From contig CACIAQ010000018.1 in NCBI GenBank assembly GCA_902584635.1, positions 1 to 34,891 on the forward strand: a stretch of 34,891 nucleotides of DNA, read 5' to 3'. A program made the position numbers and the translations under genes. This stretch comes from an uncultured Alphaproteobacteria bacterium. Its GTDB lineage: Bacteria; Pseudomonadota; Alphaproteobacteria; Rhodobacterales; Rhodobacteraceae. The notes under the pieces are model-generated. The model had not been told where the DNA came from and made no database searches. It saw only the letters and a program-made list of their open reading frames with translations. Below are positions 8,615-17,999 of this stretch, in pieces (within the stretch, counting starts at the first letter, position 1; every line of letters starts with the position of its first letter).

Positions 8615-9878
8615 ACTTCAAAGCCTCCGCAGGATCCAAATTTGCTGCTTTTCTAGCAGGAAAAATAGTTATTACAAAAGAGATTGATAACGAGACTGTT
8701 AATGCAAAAACTACATCTTCTATTCTTAGCCTTGCTGGCACTTGAGCAAGAAACCTAATCTCTTCGTTCCAAATTGAAGACCCAATTATGTACTCAACAA
8801 GCCATTGTATCTCATTTATGTAAGTCACAAAAAGCATCCCGATAATGACACCTATAATAGTTCCTGACACTCCAATTAAACTCCCACAGATAAAAAATAT
8901 TCTTAGAATTGATGACCTTGTTAATCCAAGAGACCGAAGTATACCAATATCTCTACCTTTATTCTTAACAAGCATTACAAGTCCAGAAATAATGTTCATG
9001 GCAGCAATCAATACTATAAGCGAGAGAATTATAAACATTACTCTACGTTCTAAATCTAAAGCATCTAAGAAAGCCGCTGTTCTCTCTTTCCAAGACCAAA
9101 GAAAATATCTTTCGGCCAATTCATCTGCTAAATTTTTTTTGAATTCATCAACATCAAATGGGTTTTCCAAAAGCACTTCGATTAAGTCAGCCTTATTAGC
9201 TCTATTAAAAAAAAGCTGAGCATCCTTTATTGGCATGTAAATTCGTGTGCTGTCTATATCATATCTGCCAACTGAGAATATATATTTTACTTTATATACA
9301 TTTACTCTAGGAATAGTTCCAAAGACAGATGTTGCTCCATTGGGACTAATGAGTTTAACTGTGTCATCAATAGATATATTCAATTTTCTTGCGAGCTGAG
9401 CTCCGACTGCTACCCCATCGTTAAAATTTTCAATCCTACCTTCAGAAGTGGTGGGCTCATTTACCAACCCAATTTTTGAAAAATCACCTTTGCCGATGCC
9501 ATAAACTTCTACCCCAGTGCTGGCATCATTTTTACTAGCTAGAACTTGATCCTTGACTAGAGGATACGCTGCTTTAAAATTTTTTTTACTCTTTAAGTCG
9601 TTTATAATGCTCTTTATTTCTTCGAAATCAAATCCCTCATCACGATCTGTTATTAGTGTCTTTTTGTAAATTGCGAGATGGGCATTAGCTCCAACAATCT
9701 TTTCAACAAATTCTGTTCTAAAGCCAATCATCACCGCCTGAACTATGACTAGAGTTGCCACTCCCAAAACTACTCCTAAAAGAGCGTACCAAGCTATTAT
9801 AGATATACCGCCTTCCCTTCTTTTTGACATTAGATAACGCCATGCAATAATGAACTCGTATTTTTTAAAAATAGCCAT
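8607..9878 (-). CDS. lolE: Lipoprotein-releasing ABC transporter permease (LolC/LolE family)
   Basis: This is the 423-residue integral membrane partner of LolD. An N-terminal helix follows YEFIIAWRYLMSKRREGGIS and includes WYALLGVVLGVATLVIVQAV. A large periplasmic domain spans about 50-270. Three helices close the protein, around VMFIILSLIVLIAAMNIISG, the segment near SLIGVSGTIIGVIIG, and VFALTVSLSISFVITIFPAR. The ending PARKAANLDPAEALKYE is the typical FtsX/LolE permease tail. It begins 6 bases after proS. Only one permease gene is present here, so it may form a homodimer with LolD, as in many alphaproteobacteria with a single LolC/E-type permease. Distinguishing LolC, LolE and LolF needs phylogeny. 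Confidence 0.92.
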   Translation of the reverse strand: MAIFKKYEFIIAWRYLMSKRREGGISIIAWYALLGVVLGVATLVIVQAVMIGFRTEFVEKIVGANAHLAIYKKTLITDRDEGFDFEEIKSIINDLKSKKNFKAAYPLVKDQVLASKNDASTGVEVYGIGKGDFSKIGLVNEPTTSEGRIENFNDGVAVGAQLARKLNISIDDTVKLISPNGATSVFGTIPRVNVYKVKYIFSVGRYDIDSTRIYMPIKDAQLFFNRANKADLIEVLLENPFDVDEFKKNLADELAERYFLWSWKERTAAFLDALDLERRVMFIILSLIVLIAAMNIISGLVMLVKNKGRDIGILRSLGLTRSSILRIFFICGSLIGVSGTIIGVIIGMLFVTYINEIQWLVEYIIGSSIWNEEIRFLAQVPARLRIEDVVFALTVSLSISFVITIFPARKAANLDPAEALKYE

Positions 9879-9884
9879 CAGTTA

Positions 9885-11231
9885 CTAGGCTTCTAACAGG
9901 GCTTTGTGAGCCGTAGAAACTTTTTCTAGCACCTCTCCCACTGTAAATAACGTTGCCGCTCCAGTTCTTCTATATACCAGCTCTATTTTTCCTTCTGCGA
10001 GACCCTTTGGACCAACTACAATTTGCCAAGGCAAACCTATTAGGTCCATTTTTGCAAATTTAGCTCCTGGTCTTTCATCAGTATCATCATATAAAATCTC
10101 GATACCATTAGCACCTAGTTCTTCATAAAGATCGTTACAAACTTTTATACACTCATCGTCTCGGTAATTTAGATTTATAAGGCCAGCAAAAAAGGGGGCA
10201 ACTGGTTCTGGCCAAATAATACCTTTCTCATCGTGACTAGCTTCGATAATTGCGCCTACTAATCGAGAAACTCCTATACCATGGCTTCCCATGTGGACTG
10301 GCACTCTTTTGCCATCAGGGCTCACAACGAATGCTTTCATTGGTTCTGAATATTTAGTTCCAAAATAAAATATTTGGCCTACTTCAATCGCTTTACTTTC
10401 TATCCGACAATCCTCGGGAACCTCCATGAAAAGATTTTCGTCATGAGTGTCCTCTGTTCTAGCGTAAGGTTTGGTAAATCTTTCCACAATTTTTTCAATA
10501 TCTCTGCTTTGATAGTAGTTTAGTTTTCCTTGATCTGTATCCATGTCAAGCAAAGTTTTATCAAAAAAGACGGTGCTTTCACCAGTATTAGCCAATACCA
10601 AGAACTCATGGCTGTAGTTACCACCAATAGGCCCTGTCTCGGCTTTCATAGGTATAGCCTGTAATCCCATCCTATTAAATGTTCTTAAATAGCTTACAAA
10701 ATGTCTATTGTAAGCATTTATGGCATCCTTTTCGTTCAAATCAAAATTATAGCCATCTTTCATATAAAACTCTCTTCCTCTCATCACACCAAATCTAGGT
10801 CTTAATTCGTCTCGGAATTTCCACTGAATGTGATATAACGTAAGAGGAAGATCCTTATAAGACGATACATTAGACCTAAATATGTCTGTTATTAATTCTT
10901 CATTGGTAGGACCATATAAGTAATTACGATCCTGTCTATCTTGGATCCTCAACATTTCCTTTCCATAGTCATCATATCTTCCACTTTCCTGCCACAATTC
11001 GGCTGGTTGGATTGTTGGCATTAACATGGGTATATGACCAGCTTTTATCTGTTCATCATGAACAATTTCCTCTATTTTTTTCAGAACTTTAAAGCCTAAT
11101 GGTAGCCACGAATATATGCCAGCAGTCGTTTGTTTAATCATTCCACAGCGCAACATAAGTTGATGGCTTATTATATTTGCTTCTGCAGGAACTTCTTTTA
11201 AAACTGGCAAAAAATATTTGCTAAGCTTCAT
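9885..11231 (-). CDS. proS: Prolyl-tRNA synthetase, short form without editing insert
   Basis: This class II synthetase charges tRNA-Pro. Motif 1 lies in [20 protein letters not shown], motif 2 in [20 protein letters not shown], and motif 3 in [19 protein letters not shown]. An anticodon-binding domain covers the last 100 residues, including [20 protein letters not shown]. At 448 residues it is the compact alphaproteobacterial form: the insert that edits mischarged Ala-tRNA-Pro in the roughly 570-residue E. coli type is absent. I place the start at the ATG at 11231 because GAGGAG lies 7 bases upstream. An in-frame GTG at 11249 would put that Shine-Dalgarno inside the gene. It sits between ppx and lolE with short spacing. 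Confidence 0.95.
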   Translation of the reverse strand: MKLSKYFLPVLKEVPAEANIISHQLMLRCGMIKQTTAGIYSWLPLGFKVLKKIEEIVHDEQIKAGHIPMLMPTIQPAELWQESGRYDDYGKEMLRIQDRQDRNYLYGPTNEELITDIFRSNVSSYKDLPLTLYHIQWKFRDELRPRFGVMRGREFYMKDGYNFDLNEKDAINAYNRHFVSYLRTFNRMGLQAIPMKAETGPIGGNYSHEFLVLANTGESTVFFDKTLLDMDTDQGKLNYYQSRDIEKIVERFTKPYARTEDTHDENLFMEVPEDCRIESKAIEVGQIFYFGTKYSEPMKAFVVSPDGKRVPVHMGSHGIGVSRLVGAIIEASHDEKGIIWPEPVAPFFAGLINLNYRDDECIKVCNDLYEELGANGIEILYDDTDERPGAKFAKMDLIGLPWQIVVGPKGLAEGKIELVYRRTGAATLFTVGEVLEKVSTAHKALLEA

Positions 11232-11249
11232 TTTATTCTCCTCAACCAC

Positions 11250-12722
11250 TTAAAAACTTTTTTTTTCTACAGTGACATATGATTTCAACGCTTTATTCAA
11301 TTCTTGAACACGCCTCTCTACAACCTCACCATTAATAGAGTCCATTCTTGATTGAAAGCACAATTCTACCTGATTTGCTTTAAGCCTAAACTCTATTTTA
11401 TCAAAAAGACTTTTTTCTCCAAAAAAAGTTGTAGCTAACCTTAATCCTTTACCTATAACAAGAGCAATTTTTCTCTTCTTCTTAGGAACAATTTTACACA
11501 ATTTACTATTAAAAATTTTTTCAGGATTTGCCTTATGTCTGAACAAAAGTATCATGGCCAAGAATACTCTTTCTTTGTGACTGATACCACTAATATTTGA
11601 ACGAGTAACTATCTCCAAGCACATTTCCGTTTTATAATCGGGATGTGCTATCCAGGCGATATCATGTAATTTAGTCGCAGCTAAAATAACTCTTTTTGTC
11701 TTGCGTGGGAGGTTTTCATATAATGGTGAAATCCAATTGAATGCATGCTTAGACATTTTGGGAAACCTTGTTTCTTTTTTCTCAAAAAATTTAGCAGCTT
11801 CAATTAACGGATCCTTTTTTTTCTCTACCACACTGAGATGCTCATAGATCAATCCCTCTCTTACACCAAAAGATGAAAACGTAAGCAACTTGATCCGAAA
11901 CTCATCAATGATAATTTCTAACAATCGAGCTGCCAGAGGTAACAGTTCCAGTCTTTCTAAAGAAATATTCACTTCAGCATTTTTGGAGAGAAATGAACTT
12001 CCTTGAATGAATTCCAAAGTCTTTTTTAGTTTTTTACTCTCAACTTTATAGCCCTGGATTATCTTAAGTGGATACTTGACTCTCTGCATATGTATTTTTG
12101 CTATTGCTCTCCAAGATCCTCCGATTAAAAAAATTGATTTATCCTTTAAAGCAAAAACGTTATTTATACTGGCTAACTGATTTCTCATATAGTCATCTAA
12201 ATTTTCACATTTTTCTCCCAAATTCTTTATTGTAAGCGGACCCAGCAAAGCGGAATTACATTCGGAAACTGTATTTTTACTAATATTTGCGAACTCTACG
12301 GAATTACCACCAAGGTCACAAATTACTCCTTCAGCATTTGAAAAACCCAATAAAATACCTTGAGCTGCGTAAAAAGCCTCCTTCTCTCCAGATATTATAT
12401 CAACACCGACGTTTGTCTTTTTTCGAATAAGTTCAACTAGAACATTGGAATTACTTGCCTCTCTTAATGCAGACGTACCAAACATTATGATTTTACTAAT
12501 TTCCATATTTCGACATACATAGACATACCGGGTAATTATGCGCGATACCGCTTCAAGTGTATCAGTGTCAAAGGGCTTCCCTCCAAAAGATTGCATTCCC
12601 AGTCTAAAGAAAACCTTTTCGTTATATAAATATAATGGTGAACGCTTGGGACCATCAAAGACCACTAGTCTTATAGAGTTAGAACCAATATCTATAATTC
12701 CTATTCTTTTAAAAAGTTTCAA
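11250..12722 (-). CDS. ppx: Exopolyphosphatase / guanosine pentaphosphatase family protein
   Basis: The enzyme would remove terminal phosphates from polyphosphate, and possibly hydrolyse pppGpp. The actin-like ATPase fold is clear: phosphate loop IGIIDIGSNSIRLVVFDG at the N terminus, GTSALREASN, the second loop ICDLGGNSVEFANI, and FLIGGSWRAIAKIHM. A C-terminal HD-like helical domain contains HDIAWIAHPDY and FRHKANPEK. The length of 490 residues is normal. The start is a TTG whose bases overlap the ppk stop (TTGA), implying translational coupling; no later start keeps the first phosphate loop. Pairing with polyphosphate kinase supports a role in polyphosphate turnover. GppA and Ppx cannot be separated by sequence alone. 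Confidence 0.9.
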   Translation of the reverse strand: MKLFKRIGIIDIGSNSIRLVVFDGPKRSPLYLYNEKVFFRLGMQSFGGKPFDTDTLEAVSRIITRYVYVCRNMEISKIIMFGTSALREASNSNVLVELIRKKTNVGVDIISGEKEAFYAAQGILLGFSNAEGVICDLGGNSVEFANISKNTVSECNSALLGPLTIKNLGEKCENLDDYMRNQLASINNVFALKDKSIFLIGGSWRAIAKIHMQRVKYPLKIIQGYKVESKKLKKTLEFIQGSSFLSKNAEVNISLERLELLPLAARLLEIIIDEFRIKLLTFSSFGVREGLIYEHLSVVEKKKDPLIEAAKFFEKKETRFPKMSKHAFNWISPLYENLPRKTKRVILAATKLHDIAWIAHPDYKTEMCLEIVTRSNISGISHKERVFLAMILLFRHKANPEKIFNSKLCKIVPKKKRKIALVIGKGLRLATTFFGEKSLFDKIEFRLKANQVELCFQSRMDSINGEVVERRVQELNKALKSYVTVEKKSF

Positions 12723-14917
12723 AGTGATTTTTTTCTTTTATTAGTTGCATTCAATAAACTTGGAGGGGCATTAAGCGCGGCTCTACCTCTTCCTGACAAA
12801 GACGGATTTTCAATAAAATATTCATGACAACTGAAGCTGGTTTCGTTTTGCTTAAATTGGTGTCTCCTATATTGGCCGTCAGATTGAAGTACCCAAGATT
12901 GCTCCTTATCAGCTAAATTAGCTACCATAATCTGATTCACAATTTGTGACTTTACAGTCAAATTTGTAATCGCTACAAATGACTCTACTCGACGGTTCAA
13001 GTTTCTTCCCATCCAGTCTGCTGAAGAAATAAAAACTTTAGCTTTAGTGGAGGGCAACTGAAATCCATTGCCAAAAACACATACTCTACTGTGTTCCAAG
13101 AATCGTCCTATTACAGACTTAACACGAATATTTTCAGATAAACCTTTGATACCAGGCCTTAATCCACAAATACCTCTGATAATCATATTGATCTTAACGC
13201 CACATTGGCTAGCCTGATATAAGACATCAATCACTTCTGGGTCGATAAGGGCATTGAGTTTAACCCAAATTTCTGCTGGCTTACCGTTTTTTGCTAAAGA
13301 CATCTCGTTTTTTATCATTTTTATTAAGCTACTCTTTAACTCCAGTGGCGCAATAATCATACTCTCTAAATCTGTTGGCTTTATATATCCTGATAAATAA
13401 TTGAAAACTTTAGTAACATCTCTCCCCAAACTTGCATCTGAAGTAAAAAGGCTCAAATCAGTATAAATCTTTGCCGTATCAGGATGATAGTTTCCTGTAC
13501 CAACATGCGTATAAGTTCTTAATAGCTTGCCTTCTTGTCTTACAATAGTGGATAACTTTGCATGCGTTTTCCAATCCATAAAACCATAGACTACCTGAGC
13601 TCCAGCCTTCTCTAGGTCTCTTGACACATTTATATTATTTGCCTCATCAAATCTGGCCTTCAGTTCAACTAAGGCAGTCACCGTTTTTCCATTTTCTGCA
13701 GCCTCACATAATGCTCTCACTATTGGACTATCAGGAGTTGTTCTGTATAACGTTTGTTTGATAGCAATCACGTTAGGGTCTCGGGCTGCTTGTTCCAAAA
13801 AACTAACGACTGTATCAAAAGTCTCATATGGATGTTGTAACAGCAGATCTTTCTGCCTTATTGCTGAAAAAATATCGCCGTTGAAGTCCTCGATTCTCTC
13901 TGGACTTCTGGGAACAAACGTTTTCCACTTCAGGCTTCGTTTTTCTGAAACAATTAACTCGTCTAAATCGGACAATCCAATCATTTGATTAACCTGTATC
14001 ACTTGCGCTCTGTCAAACCCAATTTCCTTCGATATTAGCTTTAACAAAGGCTCCGCATTACTTTTTGTAACTTTCATTCGTATTACTTCGCCACGCTTTC
14101 GGCGCTTTAATGCAATTTCAAACTCACGGACAAGATCCTCCGCTTCTTCCTCTACTTCTAAGTCACTATCTCTAAGAATTCGAAAGGAAAAATACTCCTC
14201 GAGAAGATAGCTTGGAAATAATCTATGAATAAAAATTACTATGAAATCTTCAAGTGATAAAAACCTTTTTTCACCTTTAGCTCCATCCTTAAGTTTTTTA
14301 AATCTATCAAGCATGCCTGGAATAGGAACCAAAGCGTTCAATGATTTTTTTCCATCTATCTTTCTTAATTTTAACGCTAGGGCAGAGCCCTCACTTGGTA
14401 TGAAAGGAAATGGATGGGCAGGATCTATAGCCAAAGGGGTAAGTGCTGGAAACACTTTTGACATAAATTGTTTTTCTAAATTCTTTTTTTCGGATGTAAG
14501 TATTCCCTTTGGTTTTACTAATACTACGCCTTTTTGTTTCAAATTAGATAATATAGAGGGTAATAGCTCTTGTTGCTTCTCAATTAAAGCTTTAGCTTCT
14601 CGTTCTATTTGTATTAGCTGTTCCTCTGGGGTAAGACCATCAGCACTTATTACTTCAATCTTGTTTTTTACCATTTGTCTAAACCCAGCAACTCGAACCA
14701 TGTAAAACTCATCAAGATTTCGAGCAGATATTGCTAGAAATCTAAGTCTTTCAAAGAGTGGTACCTTTTTATTATTAGCTTCTTGTAAAACACGCCAATT
14801 AAAGGAAATCCAAGAAAGCTCTCTATTTATTAAAGGATTGATTGTTTCAAGATCCTTTGAATATTTAAATTCAAGGTCATGATCTTGATTTAGGAAATCC
14901 GCGTTTACCTTACCCAT
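12719..14917 (-). CDS. ppk1: Polyphosphate kinase 1
   Basis: PPK1 makes long polyphosphate from ATP, reversibly, through a phosphohistidine. At 732 residues it has the four expected domains: an N-terminal domain opening NRELSWISFNWRVLQEA, a head domain (about 120-320), and two phospholipase-D-like catalytic domains. The autophosphorylated His is most likely 452 in MDWKTHAKLS. The second catalytic His is 609 in FLEHSRVCVFGNG. YTHVGTGNYHPDTAKIYTD and ADWMGRNLNRRVE are further family signatures. It lies 2 bases downstream of hdaA and overlaps ppx by 4 bases, so synthesis and breakdown of polyphosphate sit in one transcript. The symbol ppk is also used. I see nothing unusual in the active site. 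Confidence 0.96.
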   Translation of the reverse strand: MGKVNADFLNQDHDLEFKYSKDLETINPLINRELSWISFNWRVLQEANNKKVPLFERLRFLAISARNLDEFYMVRVAGFRQMVKNKIEVISADGLTPEEQLIQIEREAKALIEKQQELLPSILSNLKQKGVVLVKPKGILTSEKKNLEKQFMSKVFPALTPLAIDPAHPFPFIPSEGSALALKLRKIDGKKSLNALVPIPGMLDRFKKLKDGAKGEKRFLSLEDFIVIFIHRLFPSYLLEEYFSFRILRDSDLEVEEEAEDLVREFEIALKRRKRGEVIRMKVTKSNAEPLLKLISKEIGFDRAQVIQVNQMIGLSDLDELIVSEKRSLKWKTFVPRSPERIEDFNGDIFSAIRQKDLLLQHPYETFDTVVSFLEQAARDPNVIAIKQTLYRTTPDSPIVRALCEAAENGKTVTALVELKARFDEANNINVSRDLEKAGAQVVYGFMDWKTHAKLSTIVRQEGKLLRTYTHVGTGNYHPDTAKIYTDLSLFTSDASLGRDVTKVFNYLSGYIKPTDLESMIIAPLELKSSLIKMIKNEMSLAKNGKPAEIWVKLNALIDPEVIDVLYQASQCGVKINMIIRGICGLRPGIKGLSENIRVKSVIGRFLEHSRVCVFGNGFQLPSTKAKVFISSADWMGRNLNRRVESFVAITNLTVKSQIVNQIMVANLADKEQSWVLQSDGQYRRHQFKQNETSFSCHEYFIENPSLSGRGRAALNAPPSLLNATNKRKKSL

Positions 14918-14919
14918 GC

Positions 14920-15618
14920 TTATCTATATTTCTTTTCCATTTGACCCAAAGCAGCATCGATAAAAGGTCTAGTGACTTTTGTGTTTAGAACAAGAGATTT
15001 ATGATCTAAATAGTTTACAAATTTGTAAATTGAACTGTAGGTTCTATTAATTCTGGCAGCGATATAGTCCAAATTTGAGTGCTTTATATAAATTTGCCTG
15101 TCATTAAAGTATTTCAATAGAAGTGCCATTACCAAACTATCATCGGGTTCTTTAATGATAGAATTGCTAAAACTTTGTAGCCTAGACTCTAAATCTTTAA
15201 GACCAATAGATAATGCATTAGGCATTTTTCTAGATGAAATGAGCAACTTGCCTCCTCTACCTCCAATACTGTTTATAAGGTGAAATATACCTTCTTCTAT
15301 TTTTGACTTTTTTTGCCTTTCAATTTTCTCAATAATATCTATATCTTCAACACAAACTAAATCATGATCTAGGCCTTTTTCCATTTCTGGTATAACTGCC
15401 TCAAGCTTTACATTCTTGGCTTTGTGCTCTTGAGACCAAACAGTGGATAAATGCGTTTTCCCACTACCTTTTGGACCGACAAGTAAAAAAGCACCTGAAG
15501 GCCACCTATCTGTGTTCCCTAATTGAGTAACTGCGTCCAAATTACTTGAAGAAATAAAAAAATCTTCTTTTTCCAATGCCTCTTTTAAACTGAGACCTAA
15601 AACAAGCTGCTCATTCAT
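14920..15618 (-). CDS. hdaA: HdaA, DnaA-related regulator of replication initiation
   Basis: This 232-residue AAA+ protein resembles the central and end domains of DnaA and is expected to act with the DNA clamp to turn DnaA-ATP into DnaA-ADP. Near the N terminus MNEQLVLGLSLKEALEKEDF holds a short QLxL-like clamp-binding motif (QLVLGL). Walker A is GPKGSGKTHLS, Walker B-like residues are VCVEDIDII, and LLISSRKMP resembles sensor 1. ESRLQSFSNS carries the likely arginine finger, and a helical lid follows. I prefer the ATG at 15618, 4 bases after the nadK stop. An in-frame TTG at 15630 would overlap nadK and add four residues, and neither has a clear Shine-Dalgarno. The hdaA-ppk-ppx order is typical of alphaproteobacteria. 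Confidence 0.88.
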   Translation of the reverse strand: MNEQLVLGLSLKEALEKEDFFISSSNLDAVTQLGNTDRWPSGAFLLVGPKGSGKTHLSTVWSQEHKAKNVKLEAVIPEMEKGLDHDLVCVEDIDIIEKIERQKKSKIEEGIFHLINSIGGRGGKLLISSRKMPNALSIGLKDLESRLQSFSNSIIKEPDDSLVMALLLKYFNDRQIYIKHSNLDYIAARINRTYSSIYKFVNYLDHKSLVLNTKVTRPFIDAALGQMEKKYR

Positions 15619-15622
15619 ATTT

Positions 15623-16387
15623 TTATTCAAATTGCTCTTTAAGTAATCTTTCTTCTAACCCGTGTCCCGGATCAAATAACAGTTTATGCTTTAATTTCTT
15701 TTCAATTGTTACAGAGACGTGCTTCACGCCTATAACCTCAGATGTATCAGCTACCGCCGACACGGGTCTTTGAGTAGCGCTCTTTACTTCAATATCTATA
15801 GTTGCATCTAATGGTAATAGCGCCCCTCTCCAGCGTCGTGGTCTATAAGCAGATATAGCTGTCAACCCTAAAATGTTTGCACCTATTGGTAAAATTGGTC
15901 CATGAGCAGAATAATTATAAGCAGTTGACCCGGCTGGTGTACAAACCAAAGCCCCATCACATACAAGCTCCTGGAGTTTTTCAGACCCATCAATAGATAT
16001 GCTTAATTTCGCTGCCTGGGGCCCTGATCTGAGTATCGAAACCTCATTAATAGCCAACTCTTCTTCTTTTGTTCCGTCTATTTTTGTAGCGATCATTTTT
16101 AAAGGGTTTACTATCTCTTCCTTTGCTATCTGAACACGTTCTTCAAGGTTTTCGTAGTTAAAAGTATTCATTAGGAAACCAACAGTGCCCTTGTTCATGC
16201 CATATACAGCAACATTTTTTGTTGATACGGACTTAAGTGTCTGTAACATAAAACCATCACCTCCAAGGGCAACAACGACATCAGCTGCTTCAATCCCAAA
16301 ATCCTTGTAAAGCTTTTTAAGCTTATTTAATGCCTTTTTAGCCTCAAGGTCGTTACTTGCTATAAATGTTAACTTTTTGTAGGTCAT
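15623..16387 (-). CDS. nadK: NAD kinase
   Basis: The enzyme phosphorylates NAD to NADP, the only route to NADP in bacteria. The 254-residue sequence has the diagnostic GGDG motif in VVVALGGDGFMLQTLKS near residue 40. NEVSILRSGPQAAKL comes from the NAD-binding region, and CDGALVCTPAGSTAYNYSA is the conserved C-terminal segment with GSTAY. The length suits the compact bacterial form. It is the first gene of the long minus-strand run that continues with hdaA, ppk1, ppx, proS, lolE and lolD. Its start faces glyA across a 171-base divergent gap. Placement with hdaA is not a general rule that I know of. Confidence 0.95.
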   Translation of the reverse strand: MTYKKLTFIASNDLEAKKALNKLKKLYKDFGIEAADVVVALGGDGFMLQTLKSVSTKNVAVYGMNKGTVGFLMNTFNYENLEERVQIAKEEIVNPLKMIATKIDGTKEEELAINEVSILRSGPQAAKLSISIDGSEKLQELVCDGALVCTPAGSTAYNYSAHGPILPIGANILGLTAISAYRPRRWRGALLPLDATIDIEVKSATQRPVSAVADTSEVIGVKHVSVTIEKKLKHKLLFDPGHGLEERLLKEQFE

Positions 16388-16558
16388 AAATTTTGTCCCA
16401 AAGATTTTGGATATCCTTATAAATAAAACTTAAAATTTTAACAACAAATGATGATACGGATACGCACAAAACATAAGAAAAAACTGGCACAGACTGTTTA
16501 GATTTATTATACAATAAATAGAATCAAAAGGATAATCGAAATAGTTACAGGGTGTGTT
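16388..16558. promoter_or_regulatory. Divergent nadK/glyA intergenic region with a weak glyA promoter candidate
   Basis: This 171-base AT-rich gap separates two outward-facing genes, so it must hold promoters for both. On the plus strand CTGGCA (16484-16489) and TATACA (16508-16513), 18 bases apart, each match the sigma-70 boxes at four of six positions. I see no riboswitch-like conserved stem set such as a glycine or SAM aptamer. No strong minus-strand promoter stands out. Confidence 0.35.
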
Positions 16559-17833
16559 ATGAATTTTTTAGGAAAAACGAACTTTTTTGGTGGGACTTTG
16601 GCATCTCAAGATCCTGAAATTTTCGAGTCCCTAGAGAGAGAATTGGGGCGTCAACGGAATGAAATTGAGCTTATTGCATCAGAAAATATAGCTTCTTCAG
16701 CTGTAATTGAAGCTCAAGGGTCAATTATGACAAATAAATATGCGGAGGGATACCCAGGTAGAAGATATTATGGTGGATGTGAAAATGTAGATGTCGCTGA
16801 GCAACTGGCGATATCCAGAGCTTGTCAACTCTACAACTGCAAATTTGCTAATGTTCAGCCCAACTCCGGAAGCCAAGCTAATCAGGCTGTATTTTTGGCT
16901 CTAATGAAACCAGGAGATACTTTTCTGTCGATGGACCTTGCCTCGGGTGGACACCTTACACACGGAGCAAAACCTAATCAATCCGGTAAGTGGTTTAACC
17001 CTATTCATTACGAGGTAACAAGAGACACAAATACAGTTGACTATGATCAAATTAGTAAGCTTGCAAAGCTTAATACTCCAAAACTAATTATTGCAGGCGG
17101 CTCAGCTATTCCACGTATACTAGATTTTAAAAAATTTAGAGATATCTGTGATGAGATAGGTGCTTTTCTGTTAGTTGATATGGCACATATTTCGGGTCTT
17201 GTCGCAGCTGGCGTTCATCCAAACCCACTAGAATATGCAGACGTTGTTACATCCACGACTCATAAAACTCTGCGCGGGCCAAGAGGAGGAATGATTCTTT
17301 GCAATGATCCTGATATCGCAAAAAAAGTAAACTCAGCAATTTTTCCCGGTATTCAAGGGGGTCCTTTGATGCATGTTATTGCAGCGAAAGCAGTTGCTTT
17401 TAAAGAAGCTCTGAGCGATGAGTTTGTAGAGTATCAAAAGCAAGTAATAAAGAACGCAAGAACACTTGCCGAAACATTGCAAGTTGGCGGCCTTGACTTA
17501 GTAACTGGGGGGACTGATACTCACGTCTTGCTTGTAGATCTTAGAAAGAAAAAGGTCACAGGTGCTGTAGCAGAAAAAGTTCTTGGGGAAGGAAACATCG
17601 TTTGCAACAAAAACGGTATTCCTTTCGATAGTGAAAAGCCAACTATTACATCTGGTATAAGGCTAGGAACCCCAGCAGCAACCACTAGAGGTTTTAAAGA
17701 AACGCAATTCAAACAAGTTGGTTCCTGGATCCTGGAAATATTAGACAATGTTAACTCTGAGCAGTCTCCACAAGTGATTTCGAAAGTAAAAAAAGAAGTG
17801 CTTAATCTCTGCAATGAGTTTCCTATCTACTAG
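16559..17833 (+). CDS. glyA: Serine hydroxymethyltransferase
   Basis: This PLP enzyme interconverts serine and glycine and makes methylene-tetrahydrofolate, the main one-carbon source. The PLP lysine is Lys236 in the signature [28 protein letters not shown] near 37-46 and [18 protein letters not shown] near 61-78 are the conserved substrate and cofactor segments. [18 protein letters not shown] contains the cofactor-contacting Asp. At 424 residues it has normal length. The ATG follows a CAGGGTG stretch. The gene begins a plus-strand run with a tiny lipoprotein gene, an aminotransferase and hom, which links it loosely to the serine, glycine and threonine families. Confidence 0.97.
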   Translation: MNFLGKTNFFGGTLASQDPEIFESLERELGRQRNEIELIASENIASSAVIEAQGSIMTNKYAEGYPGRRYYGGCENVDVAEQLAISRACQLYNCKFANVQPNSGSQANQAVFLALMKPGDTFLSMDLASGGHLTHGAKPNQSGKWFNPIHYEVTRDTNTVDYDQISKLAKLNTPKLIIAGGSAIPRILDFKKFRDICDEIGAFLLVDMAHISGLVAAGVHPNPLEYADVVTSTTHKTLRGPRGGMILCNDPDIAKKVNSAIFPGIQGGPLMHVIAAKAVAFKEALSDEFVEYQKQVIKNARTLAETLQVGGLDLVTGGTDTHVLLVDLRKKKVTGAVAEKVLGEGNIVCNKNGIPFDSEKPTITSGIRLGTPAATTRGFKETQFKQVGSWILEILDNVNSEQSPQVISKVKKEVLNLCNEFPIY

Positions 17834-17863
17834 CAAATTAGTTCTTTATCTTTAGGTTTAAAA

Positions 17864-17995
17864 ATGAGGCTTAAATACGTAGCGAAAACAATCATTTTAT
17901 TTACTTTGCCTTTCGTGACTTGCGCGTGTTCAGAAAAAAATTGGCCAGAACTGTATCCGCTAAGTGAATTTGAAAATAAATTTTTTTTAGACTAG
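17864..17995 (+). CDS. Small candidate lipoprotein, 43 residues, unknown function
   Basis: A short frame starts at ATG 17864 with AGG 7 bases upstream and stops at TAG 17993-17995. The peptide starts MRLKYVAK (three positive charges), continues with a hydrophobic stretch TIILFTLPFV, then TCAC with Cys at 20 and 22, and ends as a polar tail containing WPELYPLSEFENKFF. That is the layout of a lipoprotein signal peptide. The second Cys, with Ala at -1, is the better modification site, although Thr at -3 is not ideal. The aminotransferase ATG follows the stop by 4 bases, so the frame fits the spacing of an operon gene. I do not recognise the family. The tail faintly recalls LptM (a small LptD-assembly lipoprotein), but that is speculation. 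Confidence 0.55.
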   Translation: MRLKYVAKTIILFTLPFVTCACSEKNWPELYPLSEFENKFFLD

Positions 17996-17999
17996 AGAA

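Noticed and set aside
14241-14705. A 154-codon plus-strand open frame inside ppk1
   Set aside because: ppk1 is clearly coding on the other strand, and the shadow frame has low-complexity Ser/Phe-rich content.
16388-16558. A riboswitch upstream of glyA
   Set aside because: No glycine, SAM or folate-type conserved cores are visible, and the gap is mostly AT-rich single-stranded-looking sequence.
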